From the NCBI GenBank assembly GCA_036491415.1, contig DASXCC010000008.1:1-19590 (forward strand): DNA of 19,590 nt. The letters are read 5' to 3'. Position numbers and translations under genes: made by a program. The notes under the pieces are model-generated. The model searched no databases and had not been told where the DNA came from. It saw only the letters and a program-made list of their open reading frames with translations. The stretch comes from JAICKN01 sp036491415. Lineage in GTDB: Bacteria > Acidobacteriota > Terriglobia > Terriglobales > Acidobacteriaceae. How positions within the stretch are numbered: position 1 is the first letter of the stretch; each line of letters starts with the position of its first letter. Positions 1 through 7,370 of the stretch are shown here, piece after piece.

Positions 1-1026
1 AACGAGTTCCAAATAACTGCCCGCATCCGAATTTTGGCGGCGTTCCTGCACGGTAGATTTCTGGAACATCCACTGGATCGTTCGGTCCAGAAGTACAGCA
101 TGGTCAAGGTCTGTAACTTTTTTGTCGAACCACAAATGGATGCCGGTGATTGGCGAGACTTCAAATTTTTCCAGCTTCTTCTTTTCGTCTTTCGCCATGC
201 CCGCGGGAAGAATTTTTGCCAGCGCGTCAAAAGGCACAGCCAGTACGACGAAATCAAAGGCCAGGTCTTTCCCCGCCACTCTCACGCTCACGCCGTGTTG
301 CTGGAGTTCAAAAGATTCGACCCTGGCCCGCAAATGCAATTCACCGTGATGCGATTTCATGTAATCGCCAGCGCGGCTGTAAAGTTCGGTCAACGGAACC
401 TTGGGTACGCCAAACTTCCCGGCTTCGGGCGACCGCAAAAAAGATTCACGAATTACCTGCGCGGCATAAGGAACGGACATCCGGTCGAGATCTTCGTTTA
501 ACGCGCTCACCAGAATCGGATGCCAGAAGCGTTCAATCGCCCGCTTGGTTTGTTTATGGCGCTGCAGCCATGCCAAAAAAGTCTCGCCATTCTCCGCAGG
601 CGTTTTCGGGATCAAAGCCATCAGGGCCCGTCCGATGGCGGCTTTATCTCCAAAACTCAAACAAGAGGAATACAGAAATGAAGGCGAAGCATGAAACGGC
701 GCCGGCAAAAAAGATGGCTTGATGACCGACTTCCGTCCGCCCGGCTCGACAAAAGTGAGCTCGTCATACCAGCGGATCTTATCTTCGACCCCAATCCGTT
801 TATAAAATTCGAAGAGATTGGTGCAGCAGCCGAGCAGCACGTGCTGGCAGTTGTCCACAACCTCGCCGGTTCCGGGATGTTCGTAGGAGGATGCACGGCC
901 ACCAAGATAGGGCCGCCGCTCGAAGAGTGTTACGTGAAAGCCGCTGCCAGCAAGGGCGCAGCCTGCGGCCAGTCCCGCCAGCCCGCCGCCCACCACAGCA
1001 ACCGTAGGAGTTCGTTGCTGGATCAT
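1..1026 (-). CDS. hpnE: Hydroxysqualene dehydroxylase HpnE (C-terminus cut by window edge)
   Basis: FAD-dependent enzyme of the amine-oxidase/phytoene-desaturase superfamily that reduces hydroxysqualene to squalene, the last step of the HpnC/D/E squalene route. I translated it by hand: 342 codons stay open from the ATG at 1026 down to base 1. Residues 8-22 (VAVVGGGLAGLAAG) are the Rossmann FAD-binding loop, followed by the acidic end of the second strand and the R-rich GGRASS segment (FERRPYLGGRASS). A second conserved block (DFVVLAVPFDAL) lies near residue 260. Full-length family members are roughly 420-480 residues, so about a hundred C-terminal residues lie outside the window. The start codon shares one base with the hpnD stop (TGATG), which implies translational coupling. 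Identity is strong from the FAD motif plus position directly after hpnC and hpnD. Confidence 0.9.
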   Translation of the reverse strand, partial: MIQQRTPTVAVVGGGLAGLAAGCALAGSGFHVTLFERRPYLGGRASSYEHPGTGEVVDNCQHVLLGCCTNLFEFYKRIGVEDKIRWYDELTFVEPGGRKSVIKPSFLPAPFHASPSFLYSSCLSFGDKAAIGRALMALIPKTPAENGETFLAWLQRHKQTKRAIERFWHPILVSALNEDLDRMSVPYAAQVIRESFLRSPEAGKFGVPKVPLTELYSRAGDYMKSHHGELHLRARVESFELQQHGVSVRVAGKDLAFDFVVLAVPFDALAKILPAGMAKDEKKKLEKFEVSPITGIHLWFDKKVTDLDHAVLLDRTIQWMFQKSTVQERRQNSDAGSYLELV

Positions 1027-1991
1027 CACAAAAGGCGCTTGACCACGCCTTTTCCAAGGATCATCAACTTTTCACGCGTTGTAAGGCGGACTTTGCCGTG
1101 GAAGACGTCGTACTGCTGCGCGGCAATTTTCTCGAGTAGACGCTGATAAATAGTGACCAAGGCCCAAAGCGCGGGTTGACTGTCTTCCTCCACATAGGCA
1201 ATTAATTCTTCACCCGCGCGGTAATATTCACGCGCACGGTCAGCTTCGAGAGCCAGCAACGGCGCAAAGCGCGCGGCATCCGATGCAGACTGCAACTCTT
1301 CTGGAGTAATTCCGAACCTGATCAAATCTTCCTGCGGAAGGTAAATGCGACCTTGCTCGGCGTCTTCTTTCACATCGCGGATAATATTAGTGAGCTGAAA
1401 TGCCAAGCCACAGCGCTCGGCCAATTGCTCCGCCGCCGGATCGCGATAGCCAAAAATCTTGATGCACACCAAGCCGACAACTGAGGCTACGCGATAGCAA
1501 TAAAAAGCCAGGTCTTCAAAGGTCTGGTAGCGAATCGTAAGGCCGTTTGCTTCGCTGGATTCTCGGCGAGTCAGTCTTTCGTATTCTTTCTCCGGATCTT
1601 CTTCCACGTCCATTGCGGTCCCATAAGCCAACTGATCAAGCCATCCGACGGGAATCAGAAAGCGGCGCTGCGCATCCGTCAATGCCATGAGCACGGGATC
1701 ATCGGTAGCCTGCCCAGCATGCGCGCGATGAAAGTCATCAAGCCACGCATACAGCTTTTGCCGCCGCTCGCGGATTGGCATGGCTTCGTTGTCCGCAATG
1801 TCGTCGCATTTGCGCATGAAGGCATACACCGCACAAAGCGCTTCCCGCTTGGGTTTTGGCAACGCTAGAAATGCATAGTAGAAATTTTTGGCAGATGTCC
1901 GCGCGATGCTGCGGCAAACGGAGTACGCGACTGCCATTTGAGAATCGGTCGGGGTGAACGGCGCGGGAAACTGTTGCACGGCAGAACTCAT
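1026..1991 (-). CDS. hpnD: Presqualene diphosphate synthase HpnD
   Basis: Trans-isoprenyl diphosphate synthase of the squalene/phytoene synthase family that condenses two farnesyl diphosphates to presqualene diphosphate. In 321 residues both aspartate-rich Mg-diphosphate motifs are present: RKCDDIAD at 60-67 and NIIRDVKED at 202-210, the latter followed by the family signature QGRIYLPQEDL. The YCYRVASVVG segment (164-173) is also characteristic. Assignment to HpnD rather than HpnC rests on the classic FFPP-type second motif (NIIRDVKED) and on gene order hpnC-hpnD-hpnE. Its ATG overlaps the hpnC stop by four bases (ATGA), and its own stop overlaps the hpnE start, so the three squalene genes are tightly coupled. 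Confidence 0.93.
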   Translation of the reverse strand: MSSAVQQFPAPFTPTDSQMAVAYSVCRSIARTSAKNFYYAFLALPKPKREALCAVYAFMRKCDDIADNEAMPIRERRQKLYAWLDDFHRAHAGQATDDPVLMALTDAQRRFLIPVGWLDQLAYGTAMDVEEDPEKEYERLTRRESSEANGLTIRYQTFEDLAFYCYRVASVVGLVCIKIFGYRDPAAEQLAERCGLAFQLTNIIRDVKEDAEQGRIYLPQEDLIRFGITPEELQSASDAARFAPLLALEADRAREYYRAGEELIAYVEEDSQPALWALVTIYQRLLEKIAAQQYDVFHGKVRLTTREKLMILGKGVVKRLL

Positions 1992-2926
1992 AGCAACTTC
2001 CCCAGCGCAGCCCGGGCGACGAGGGCCAGCTTGCGTGGCTTGGAAATTGAAGGCCGATTGCCGAGGACCGCGAACTTCTGCTTCTCAATTGCGTTGAGAA
2101 TTTCCTGCCCGCCGCGGCTGAACAATTCAATATCGATCGCCAATTCCTTATCGACTTGTTTCACTAAGGGCAATCCGCGTGCAAACCAATCGCGGGCGCG
2201 GGTAACTTCAAAGCGCATCATTTCACAGAACGCAGGCGAATTTTTCGCGCTGGCGATGTCCGCCTCGCTCACATCAAACTTTTGCAGGTCTTCGAGGGGA
2301 AGATAAACCCGGCCCTTTGCGTAGTCGGGAGTGACGTCCTGCCAGAAGTTCGCCAATTGCAGGGCCGTACAGGTGAAATCAGAAAGAGCCTGACGCGCCG
2401 CATCGCGATACCCGCAAAGATAAAGAACAAGATGCCCGACAGGGTTCGCCGAATAATGGCAATAATTCAACACATCCTGAAACGTCGGAAAGCGCGTGAT
2501 GGTCTGGTCCTGCCGAAAGGCTTTGAGTAAATCAGAAAACGGCTGCTTGGGAATATTAAATTTCTGTATCGTTTCATTTAACGCCACGAACACAGGATGC
2601 CGGGGATTGCCTGCATAACAGGCGTCTAACTCGGCCTCCCATTGGTCGAGTAGTTCCAAAGAAACCGCAGGATCGCCGACTTCATCGCCCAGGTCATCCG
2701 AGATGCGGCAATAGGAATAAACATTGCTGAAGTGCTGCCGCAATCGTTCGGGCAGAAACCATGTCGCTACAGAAAAATTTTCGTAATGAGAGCGCGCCAG
2801 TTTGCGGCAATATTCCTGCGCTTCCGCGAGTGACGGGGCTTGTGCGGGAATGGCGTATTCGGGCGGCAGACTGCTCCAACCAGCCGATGCAGATCGAGCA
2901 GTATCGTGACTGGCAGTGTGGGGCAT
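1988..2926 (-). CDS. hpnC: Hydroxysqualene synthase HpnC
   Basis: Squalene/phytoene synthase-family enzyme that converts presqualene diphosphate to hydroxysqualene. The product from the ATG at 2926 is 312 residues. The first aspartate motif is ISDDLGDE (75-82) and the second is NFWQDVTPDYAKGRVYLP (193-210). The NFWQDV variant is typical of HpnC and separates it from HpnD. The open frame continues 43 codons further up to 3055, but that extension runs into the upstream dehydrogenase and is low-complexity Cys/Thr-rich, so I took the internal ATG. No clear Shine-Dalgarno precedes it. A 37-bp gap with a strong hairpin separates it from the upstream dehydrogenase. It overlaps hpnD by four bases. 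Confidence 0.9.
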   Translation of the reverse strand: MPHTASHDTARSASAGWSSLPPEYAIPAQAPSLAEAQEYCRKLARSHYENFSVATWFLPERLRQHFSNVYSYCRISDDLGDEVGDPAVSLELLDQWEAELDACYAGNPRHPVFVALNETIQKFNIPKQPFSDLLKAFRQDQTITRFPTFQDVLNYCHYSANPVGHLVLYLCGYRDAARQALSDFTCTALQLANFWQDVTPDYAKGRVYLPLEDLQKFDVSEADIASAKNSPAFCEMMRFEVTRARDWFARGLPLVKQVDKELAIDIELFSRGGQEILNAIEKQKFAVLGNRPSISKPRKLALVARAALGKLL

Positions 2927-2956
2927 TGTCAGTTCAGGGGTTCCCGAAAAATTGCG

Positions 2957-2975
2957 CCCGGCCTTAGTGGCCGGG
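2957..2975 (-). terminator. GC-only hairpin plus T-run between dehydrogenase 1 and hpnC
   Basis: Read on the minus strand, CCCGGCC and GGCCGGG form a perfect 7-bp stem around the loop ACTAA, which contains the stop codon of the upstream dehydrogenase. It is followed by CGCAA and then five T. This looks like a rho-independent terminator or attenuator inside the operon, or an mRNA-stabilising stem. The U-run starts five bases after the stem, which is late for an efficient terminator, so its strength is uncertain. Confidence 0.4.
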
Positions 2976-4013
2976 AATAATTGCGGTTTTGATGTCGCCG
3001 TTGCGGTTGAGCATGTGCCGCAACACCTGTTGCAAGCGCGAAAGCGGCGCTTCACCGGTAATGTAATCGGTGGAGCGGACTTTCTTTTCCGCCATCAAAG
3101 CAAATGCCTTGCGGACGGTTTCCGGCGTGTGATGGAACGTCGCCTTCAACGTAATTTCCGAATAATGCAGCCGTGTGGTGTCAAGCTGTACCTTGGTGCC
3201 GTTCGCGCATCCGCCGAAGAAGTTGACGGTTCCGCCTTTGCGGACCATATCGATCGACCATTCCCAAGCCTGGGGACGGCCGACGGCTTCAACCACTACG
3301 TCGCTGCCCCGGCGGCTCGGCGTCAGGGAACGAACTGCTTCAATGGGATCATCCACCTTTGTGATTTGCACGACATCATGCGCGCCCATGCGCTTGGCAG
3401 CTTCCACCTGCGAATCGCGCTTTACGACAGAGATCACATTGCATCCAGTCGCCTTTGCCACCTGTACAAACATCAAGCCGATGGGACCGCCGCCGATGAC
3501 CGTAACTGTGTCGCCGATTTCTACCTTGGTTTCGTGCAGGCCGCGCAAAACACAGGCCAGCGGTTCGATCATGGCCGCTTCTTCGAATGTGACAGAAGCC
3601 GGCACCACCAGCATGTTCTGCTCGACGATGCGCCGCGGTATACGGATGTACTCGGCATAGGCTCCGTTGTTAAAGAGCAGGTCTTCGCAGAGATTTTCCT
3701 GGTGTTTGGAGCAGTAGAAGCATTTCTGGCAGGGCGCGGAGTTCAACGCCACCACCTTCATGCCTTTGCGGAAGCCGCGAACTCCGGAACCCACTTCTTC
3801 AATCACGCCGGCCAGCTCATGTCCAAAAAGAGCTGGGGGCACAATCATGCGGGCGTGATATCCGCGTTGATAAACCTTGAGGTCCGTGCCGCAGGTCAAA
3901 GCAACATGCACTTTGACCAGCACTTCGCCTTCCCCGAGTCTGGGGATCGGCACCTTTTCGATTTTCACGTCCTCTTTACCGTAGAGGACAGCAGCCGTCA
4001 TCTTTCCGTTCAC
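2964..4013 (-). CDS. MDR-family zinc-dependent dehydrogenase (1), hopanoid-cluster associated
   Basis: Medium-chain zinc alcohol dehydrogenase of 349 residues, close to the sorbitol/threonine dehydrogenase branch. Catalytic zinc ligands are visible as C41 (CGTD), H65-E66 (GHE) and E150. The structural zinc site is C95, C98, C101 and C109. The Rossmann loop is GGGPIGL at 174-180. The end of the second Rossmann strand reads SVVKRDS, lacking the usual NAD-selecting aspartate and carrying Lys-Arg, which suggests NADP(H) preference (inference). Its start overlaps the stop of the second dehydrogenase by four bases (ATGA), so the pair is co-translated. The substrate is unknown. Location between hpnG and hpnC implies a hopanoid or squalene intermediate, possibly reduction of the ribosylhopane side chain. 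Confidence 0.82.
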   Translation of the reverse strand: MNGKMTAAVLYGKEDVKIEKVPIPRLGEGEVLVKVHVALTCGTDLKVYQRGYHARMIVPPALFGHELAGVIEEVGSGVRGFRKGMKVVALNSAPCQKCFYCSKHQENLCEDLLFNNGAYAEYIRIPRRIVEQNMLVVPASVTFEEAAMIEPLACVLRGLHETKVEIGDTVTVIGGGPIGLMFVQVAKATGCNVISVVKRDSQVEAAKRMGAHDVVQITKVDDPIEAVRSLTPSRRGSDVVVEAVGRPQAWEWSIDMVRKGGTVNFFGGCANGTKVQLDTTRLHYSEITLKATFHHTPETVRKAFALMAEKKVRSTDYITGEAPLSRLQQVLRHMLNRNGDIKTAIIPGH

Positions 4014-5134
4014 ACTCGACTTCCTTCCGTTTGGGGGTCCGGCTGGATCACGATCTTCAGTGAATCAGGTTGTGGACGGGCCGCCAGCTTTAGCGCCTCT
4101 ATGCTGTTGCTCAAAGGAAAACGGTGACTGATTAATCGTTGCAAATCCATCTCGCGATTCATTACAAATCGCACCGACTCCTCCTGCAAATCTACAGAAG
4201 CGCTGTAGGAACCTAATAACGTCTTCTCATCCACGCAAACCGCCGCAGGGTCAATGGTGGCTTCCCCCCGCGCCGTTTGCGCAAACAACAGAACCCGCCC
4301 GCCGGGACGTACCGCATCCATTGCGGGTTGAATCAGGCCGTTGCCGCCGACCGCCAATATGGCGACATCAGCACCCCGACCTTCGGTCTGCTCACGCACA
4401 GATTTCAGGACCTCCGTACGCGAAGCGTCAATACTGTTCCCCAAGCCGAATGTTAAAGCTATTTTAAGCCTCTCCGGATACAAATCGGAAGTAATTACCC
4501 TAGCCCCCGCCCTTTGGGCCAAGAACGAAAGAATGATCCCTATCGGTCCTTGCCCAATTACCAGTGCAGTTTCCCCTTTTTCGAAGCGCAGGGCTTCAAT
4601 GCCCTTCATGCATGTGTTCACAGGTTCCACGAAGCACGCTTGCTCAAAAGAGATTTGATCCGGAATGCGTACGGTCCCGCCTTCCACGATCCAGTCCATT
4701 ACCCGGACATATTCGGCAAATCCCCCGCCCGCAGGTTCAAAGCCGGCGGTACAGCCTACTTTCTTGTATGTTGCACACTGCGCGAAAGTTTTGTGTTTGC
4801 AATAAAAGCATTGGCGGCAAGGGATGTGATGGAACACCATCACACGGTCGCCGGGCTGAAATTTTGTTACGCCCTTACCAACGGCTGCAACCGTTCCTGA
4901 AGTTTCATGGCCGAAAATGCGCGGAGCGGAATGGGAACCGGTGGCAATCTTCTTCAGGTCAGTCCCGCAAATCCCGCAGGTATTCACTTTGACCAAAAGT
5001 TCTCCGATGCCGATCTCCGGTACACGGATTGTTTCCACGCGAACATCATTCACGCCGTGATACACGGCGGCCTGCATAGTTGCCGGGATGGTCAGCAAGG
5101 ATTCGTCCACTTCCATTTGTCGCGCTGTTGCCAA
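4010..5134 (-). CDS. MDR-family zinc-dependent dehydrogenase (2), hopanoid-cluster associated
   Basis: Zinc alcohol dehydrogenase of the same family as its neighbour. Numbered from the codon at 5134, zinc ligands are C56 (CGTD), H76-E77 (GHE) and E170. The structural zinc cysteines are C106, C109, C112 and C120, and the nucleotide loop is GQGPIG (194-199). The second strand ends in TSDLYPER with D217, the usual NAD(H) signature, unlike its partner. The start is uncertain: 5134 is a TTG with AAGGGA ten bases upstream; ATG codons follow at 5116 and 5077, and the last of these (MQAAVYHG) fits the usual family N-terminus. It follows hpnG by about 38 bp. Two dehydrogenases of opposite predicted cofactor in one operon could act as an oxidation-reduction pair on one intermediate, but no substrate can be read from sequence. 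Confidence 0.8.
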   Translation of the reverse strand: MATARQMEVDESLLTIPATMQAAVYHGVNDVRVETIRVPEIGIGELLVKVNTCGICGTDLKKIATGSHSAPRIFGHETSGTVAAVGKGVTKFQPGDRVMVFHHIPCRQCFYCKHKTFAQCATYKKVGCTAGFEPAGGGFAEYVRVMDWIVEGGTVRIPDQISFEQACFVEPVNTCMKGIEALRFEKGETALVIGQGPIGIILSFLAQRAGARVITSDLYPERLKIALTFGLGNSIDASRTEVLKSVREQTEGRGADVAILAVGGNGLIQPAMDAVRPGGRVLLFAQTARGEATIDPAAVCVDEKTLLGSYSASVDLQEESVRFVMNREMDLQRLISHRFPLSNSIEALKLAARPQPDSLKIVIQPDPQTEGSRV

Positions 5135-5172
5135 AATCTTTTGGTCCCTTCGTATTACGTTTACGAAATCAT

Positions 5173-5895
5173 TTACAAACTTACGGTTTGCCGAGCGGAA
5201 TGTTCCACTTGCGATTCCGCTTCAATTTGCCTGGCCATCTCCATACATAACGAACGCACAGCCCGCGCGGTATTTCTGCCTAATTGAATCACTCGAAACC
5301 ACAGCCAAGGCCTAATGGATGCATAGAAAACAAAATTGGCCGTTTTAAATTTTCCATCCATGCTTACAAATCGCTCCATTTGCGGCATGGCAAAACTGTT
5401 TCCATCCGAAATTGCCTTAAGCGCCATAAACGATACGCCTCGTACTTGCGCGCCTTTGCCAACGGCTGCTGCTTCCATATCTACCGCTTGCGCTCCGTAA
5501 GACTGACCCAGCTTTTTCTTCTGCTCAACTCCAGCAATTCCAGAAAAGCTCACCAATATGCCAGAACCTTTTTCCGTATCCATACGGCTGCTGTCACGGA
5601 CGTCGACAACCCAACGCGGCGTAAAGATATCGCCAATTTTCAGCTGCGAATCCAGCGCGCCGGCTACGCCGACAGAAACAATCTTCGCTGGCCGGTAAAG
5701 CTGGATCGCAGCTTCCGTGGCGCGCCGGGCGTTCTCCGCTCCGATGCCTCCGCAAACCACCACCGCATTTCCGTTTTCAAAAAACTTAAATTTCCGTCCC
5801 GCAAATTCGCGGTCCATAACAATCCAACTTTTTACCAGGGGAGCAACTTCCCTCTCCATCGCCGCCACAAATGCGATTTTGCGACCTTCGGTCAT
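5173..5895 (-). CDS. hpnG: Hopanoid-associated nucleoside phosphorylase HpnG
   Basis: Purine-nucleoside phosphorylase-like enzyme (240 residues) expected to remove adenine from adenosylhopane, giving (phospho)ribosylhopane. The fold resembles MTA/SAH nucleosidase. Candidate active-site residues match that family: E14 in AAMEREV, D139-M140-E141 in VDMEAAAVG, and D164 in KAISDG. GVAGAL (76-81) is the conserved phosphate/ribose-side turn. A good Shine-Dalgarno (TAGGAAG) lies about five bases before the ATG at 5895, which fixes the start. It follows hpnA by 20 bp. The 40 C-terminal residues after about 200 are basic and less conserved in appearance. The hpnG name relies on operon context; by sequence alone it is a phosphorylase superfamily member. 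Confidence 0.88.
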   Translation of the reverse strand: MTEGRKIAFVAAMEREVAPLVKSWIVMDREFAGRKFKFFENGNAVVVCGGIGAENARRATEAAIQLYRPAKIVSVGVAGALDSQLKIGDIFTPRWVVDVRDSSRMDTEKGSGILVSFSGIAGVEQKKKLGQSYGAQAVDMEAAAVGKGAQVRGVSFMALKAISDGNSFAMPQMERFVSMDGKFKTANFVFYASIRPWLWFRVIQLGRNTARAVRSLCMEMARQIEAESQVEHSARQTVSL

Positions 5896-5915
5896 TGCTT
5901 CCTAACGTGCATGGC

Positions 5916-6908
5916 TCACCACTGCACGTAACCATTTGTGCGAAACCAATCCGCGGCCCGGCGCAATGCGCCCTCCACCGGAACAGTCTTCCATCCCAAC
6001 TCGCGTTCGGCCTTCGAGGAAGACACAAACATCTTCTTTTTGCCCATCCTCACCGCATCAATGGTGGCCCGCGGCTCGCGGCCCAATATGCGTCCGGTAA
6101 CAACTTCATCCACTACGCCGGCAGCCAGTGCCACAACGTACGGAACCTTAACACGCGGCGAAGGCAATCCGGTGATCTCGCCGAGTTTGTCCAGAATCTG
6201 CTTCAACGTCAGGTTCTCGCCGCCCAGAATGTACCGCTCTCCGGGTCTTGCCTTCTCAAATGCAGCAACGTGTCCGCGTGCGCATTCGGTCGCATCCACC
6301 AGGTTCAATCCCGTATCCACATAGGCGGGAAATTTTCGTTTCAGAAAATCCAGCACAATTCTTCCTGTAGGCGTTGGTTTTACGTCCTGCTCGCCCACTG
6401 GCGTCGTCGGATTCACCACCACCACGCTCATACCTTCGCGTCCGGCCTGCATTGCAACTTCTTCTGCCATGAACTTCGACCGCTTGTACGGACCGATCAT
6501 GTTCTGCAACGATACCGGCGAATTTTCGTCCGCCAGGTTTCCGTTGTTCGTAAACCCCATGGTCGCGACACTCGACGTATAGACCACGCGCCGCACACTA
6601 TTTTTCTTCGCCGCCTGCAGGATGGCCCGCGTTCCTTCTACATTCGAGCGGTACATCTCCTGCGGATCGCGCACCCACAACCGGTAATCCGCCGCGACGT
6701 GAAACACAGCTTCACATCCGGTCATGCCTTTTTCCAGCGACGCCGCATCGCGCAAATCGCCTATGACCCGTTCCGCATTGAACCGTTCAATATTGCGGAG
6801 ATCGCTGCTCGGCCTTACCAGCAGTCTTAAGTCGGCGCCATTTGCCGCCAGTACGTGGGCCACGTGACTTCCCAAAAATCCCGTTGCGCCTGTAACGAAA
6901 GCTTTCAT
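5916..6908 (-). CDS. hpnA: Hopanoid-associated sugar epimerase HpnA
   Basis: Extended short-chain dehydrogenase/reductase of 330 residues. The cofactor motif is GATGFLG at 7-13, the active site is TSSVA (111-115) with Y141-x3-K145 (YKRSK), and DLRD (51-54) marks the adenine-pocket region. This family (TIGR-style name hopanoid-associated sugar epimerase) occurs almost only in hopanoid clusters; its reaction has not been firmly assigned as far as I know. No Shine-Dalgarno is evident before the ATG at 6908. It sits between the 143-residue unknown protein (30 bp away) and hpnG (20 bp away). Confidence 0.88.
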   Translation of the reverse strand: MKAFVTGATGFLGSHVAHVLAANGADLRLLVRPSSDLRNIERFNAERVIGDLRDAASLEKGMTGCEAVFHVAADYRLWVRDPQEMYRSNVEGTRAILQAAKKNSVRRVVYTSSVATMGFTNNGNLADENSPVSLQNMIGPYKRSKFMAEEVAMQAGREGMSVVVVNPTTPVGEQDVKPTPTGRIVLDFLKRKFPAYVDTGLNLVDATECARGHVAAFEKARPGERYILGGENLTLKQILDKLGEITGLPSPRVKVPYVVALAAGVVDEVVTGRILGREPRATIDAVRMGKKKMFVSSSKAERELGWKTVPVEGALRRAADWFRTNGYVQW

Positions 6909-6938
6909 GATGGGCAGTTAGTATTGGCTAAGCGCGAA

Positions 6939-7370
6939 CTACTCCAGCTTTTCCGGCTGAATGGAAATGTCCTTTTCTCCGGCAGCCTTCTTTTCCCAAT
7001 ACTTCTTCACCCACGCTTCCCAACTTTTGCCTGCGGCCATGTCACGTCCAATGAAAGCAAGGGCAGCAATGTCAGTATAGGAAACCGACGTCTTGCCGCT
7101 GCCATCTTTAGGAAGAAGACGCACGAAAGAATCGGCGAGCGTCTTTCCATTGCGGCGATCAAAAATGTAGCCTTCCACTGTGTTTCCGTCTTTGCGGGTA
7201 ATCAGAATGTCGCCGCGATAATCAAACGCGTTTTCCAGCGCTTTGCGCAGGTCTTCTTCGGATGCCAGTTGCGGCACCCATCCTTCTAATTTTTCGTGAA
7301 CGGTCCCCGGAGCTACTTCGAGGACGTCGTTATTTGCAGCAGCGGATGAGGGGTGGGTATCCATATTCAT
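6939..7370 (-). CDS. Uncharacterised 143-residue protein in the hopanoid operon
   Basis: I do not recognise this family. Residues 1-20 look disordered, 37-50 form a likely helix, and 51-100 look like several short beta strands (GDILITRKDGNTVEGYIFDR, then VRLLPKD and TSVSYTDIAAL), suggesting a small barrel of SH3/Sm-like type. The C-terminal part is a Trp- and Lys-rich helix (KSWEAWVKKYWEKK, 115-128). There is no signal peptide or membrane segment, so it is probably cytoplasmic. The ATG at 7370 shares a base with the hpnH stop (TAATG), with GAGGAAA further upstream; an alternative ATG lies two codons in. Tight coupling to the radical-SAM gene hpnH suggests a role with HpnH or in downstream side-chain chemistry, but this is inference. 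Confidence 0.8.
   Translation of the reverse strand: MNMDTHPSSAAANNDVLEVAPGTVHEKLEGWVPQLASEEDLRKALENAFDYRGDILITRKDGNTVEGYIFDRRNGKTLADSFVRLLPKDGSGKTSVSYTDIAALAFIGRDMAAGKSWEAWVKKYWEKKAAGEKDISIQPEKLE

Noticed and set aside
2927..3055. Upstream extension of hpnC by 43 codons
   Set aside because: It overlaps the dehydrogenase, is low-complexity, and HpnC proteins do not need it; the ATG at 2926 gives normal length.
2916..4127. A 403-codon open frame on the plus strand opposite the first dehydrogenase
   Set aside because: It is antisense to a gene with all MDR motifs, has no recognisable domain and shows the His/Arg/Phe-rich composition typical of a mirror frame.
5871..6830. A 319-codon plus-strand frame opposite hpnA
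   Set aside because: Mirror frame of a clear SDR gene; composition is His/Arg/Cys-rich with no motif.
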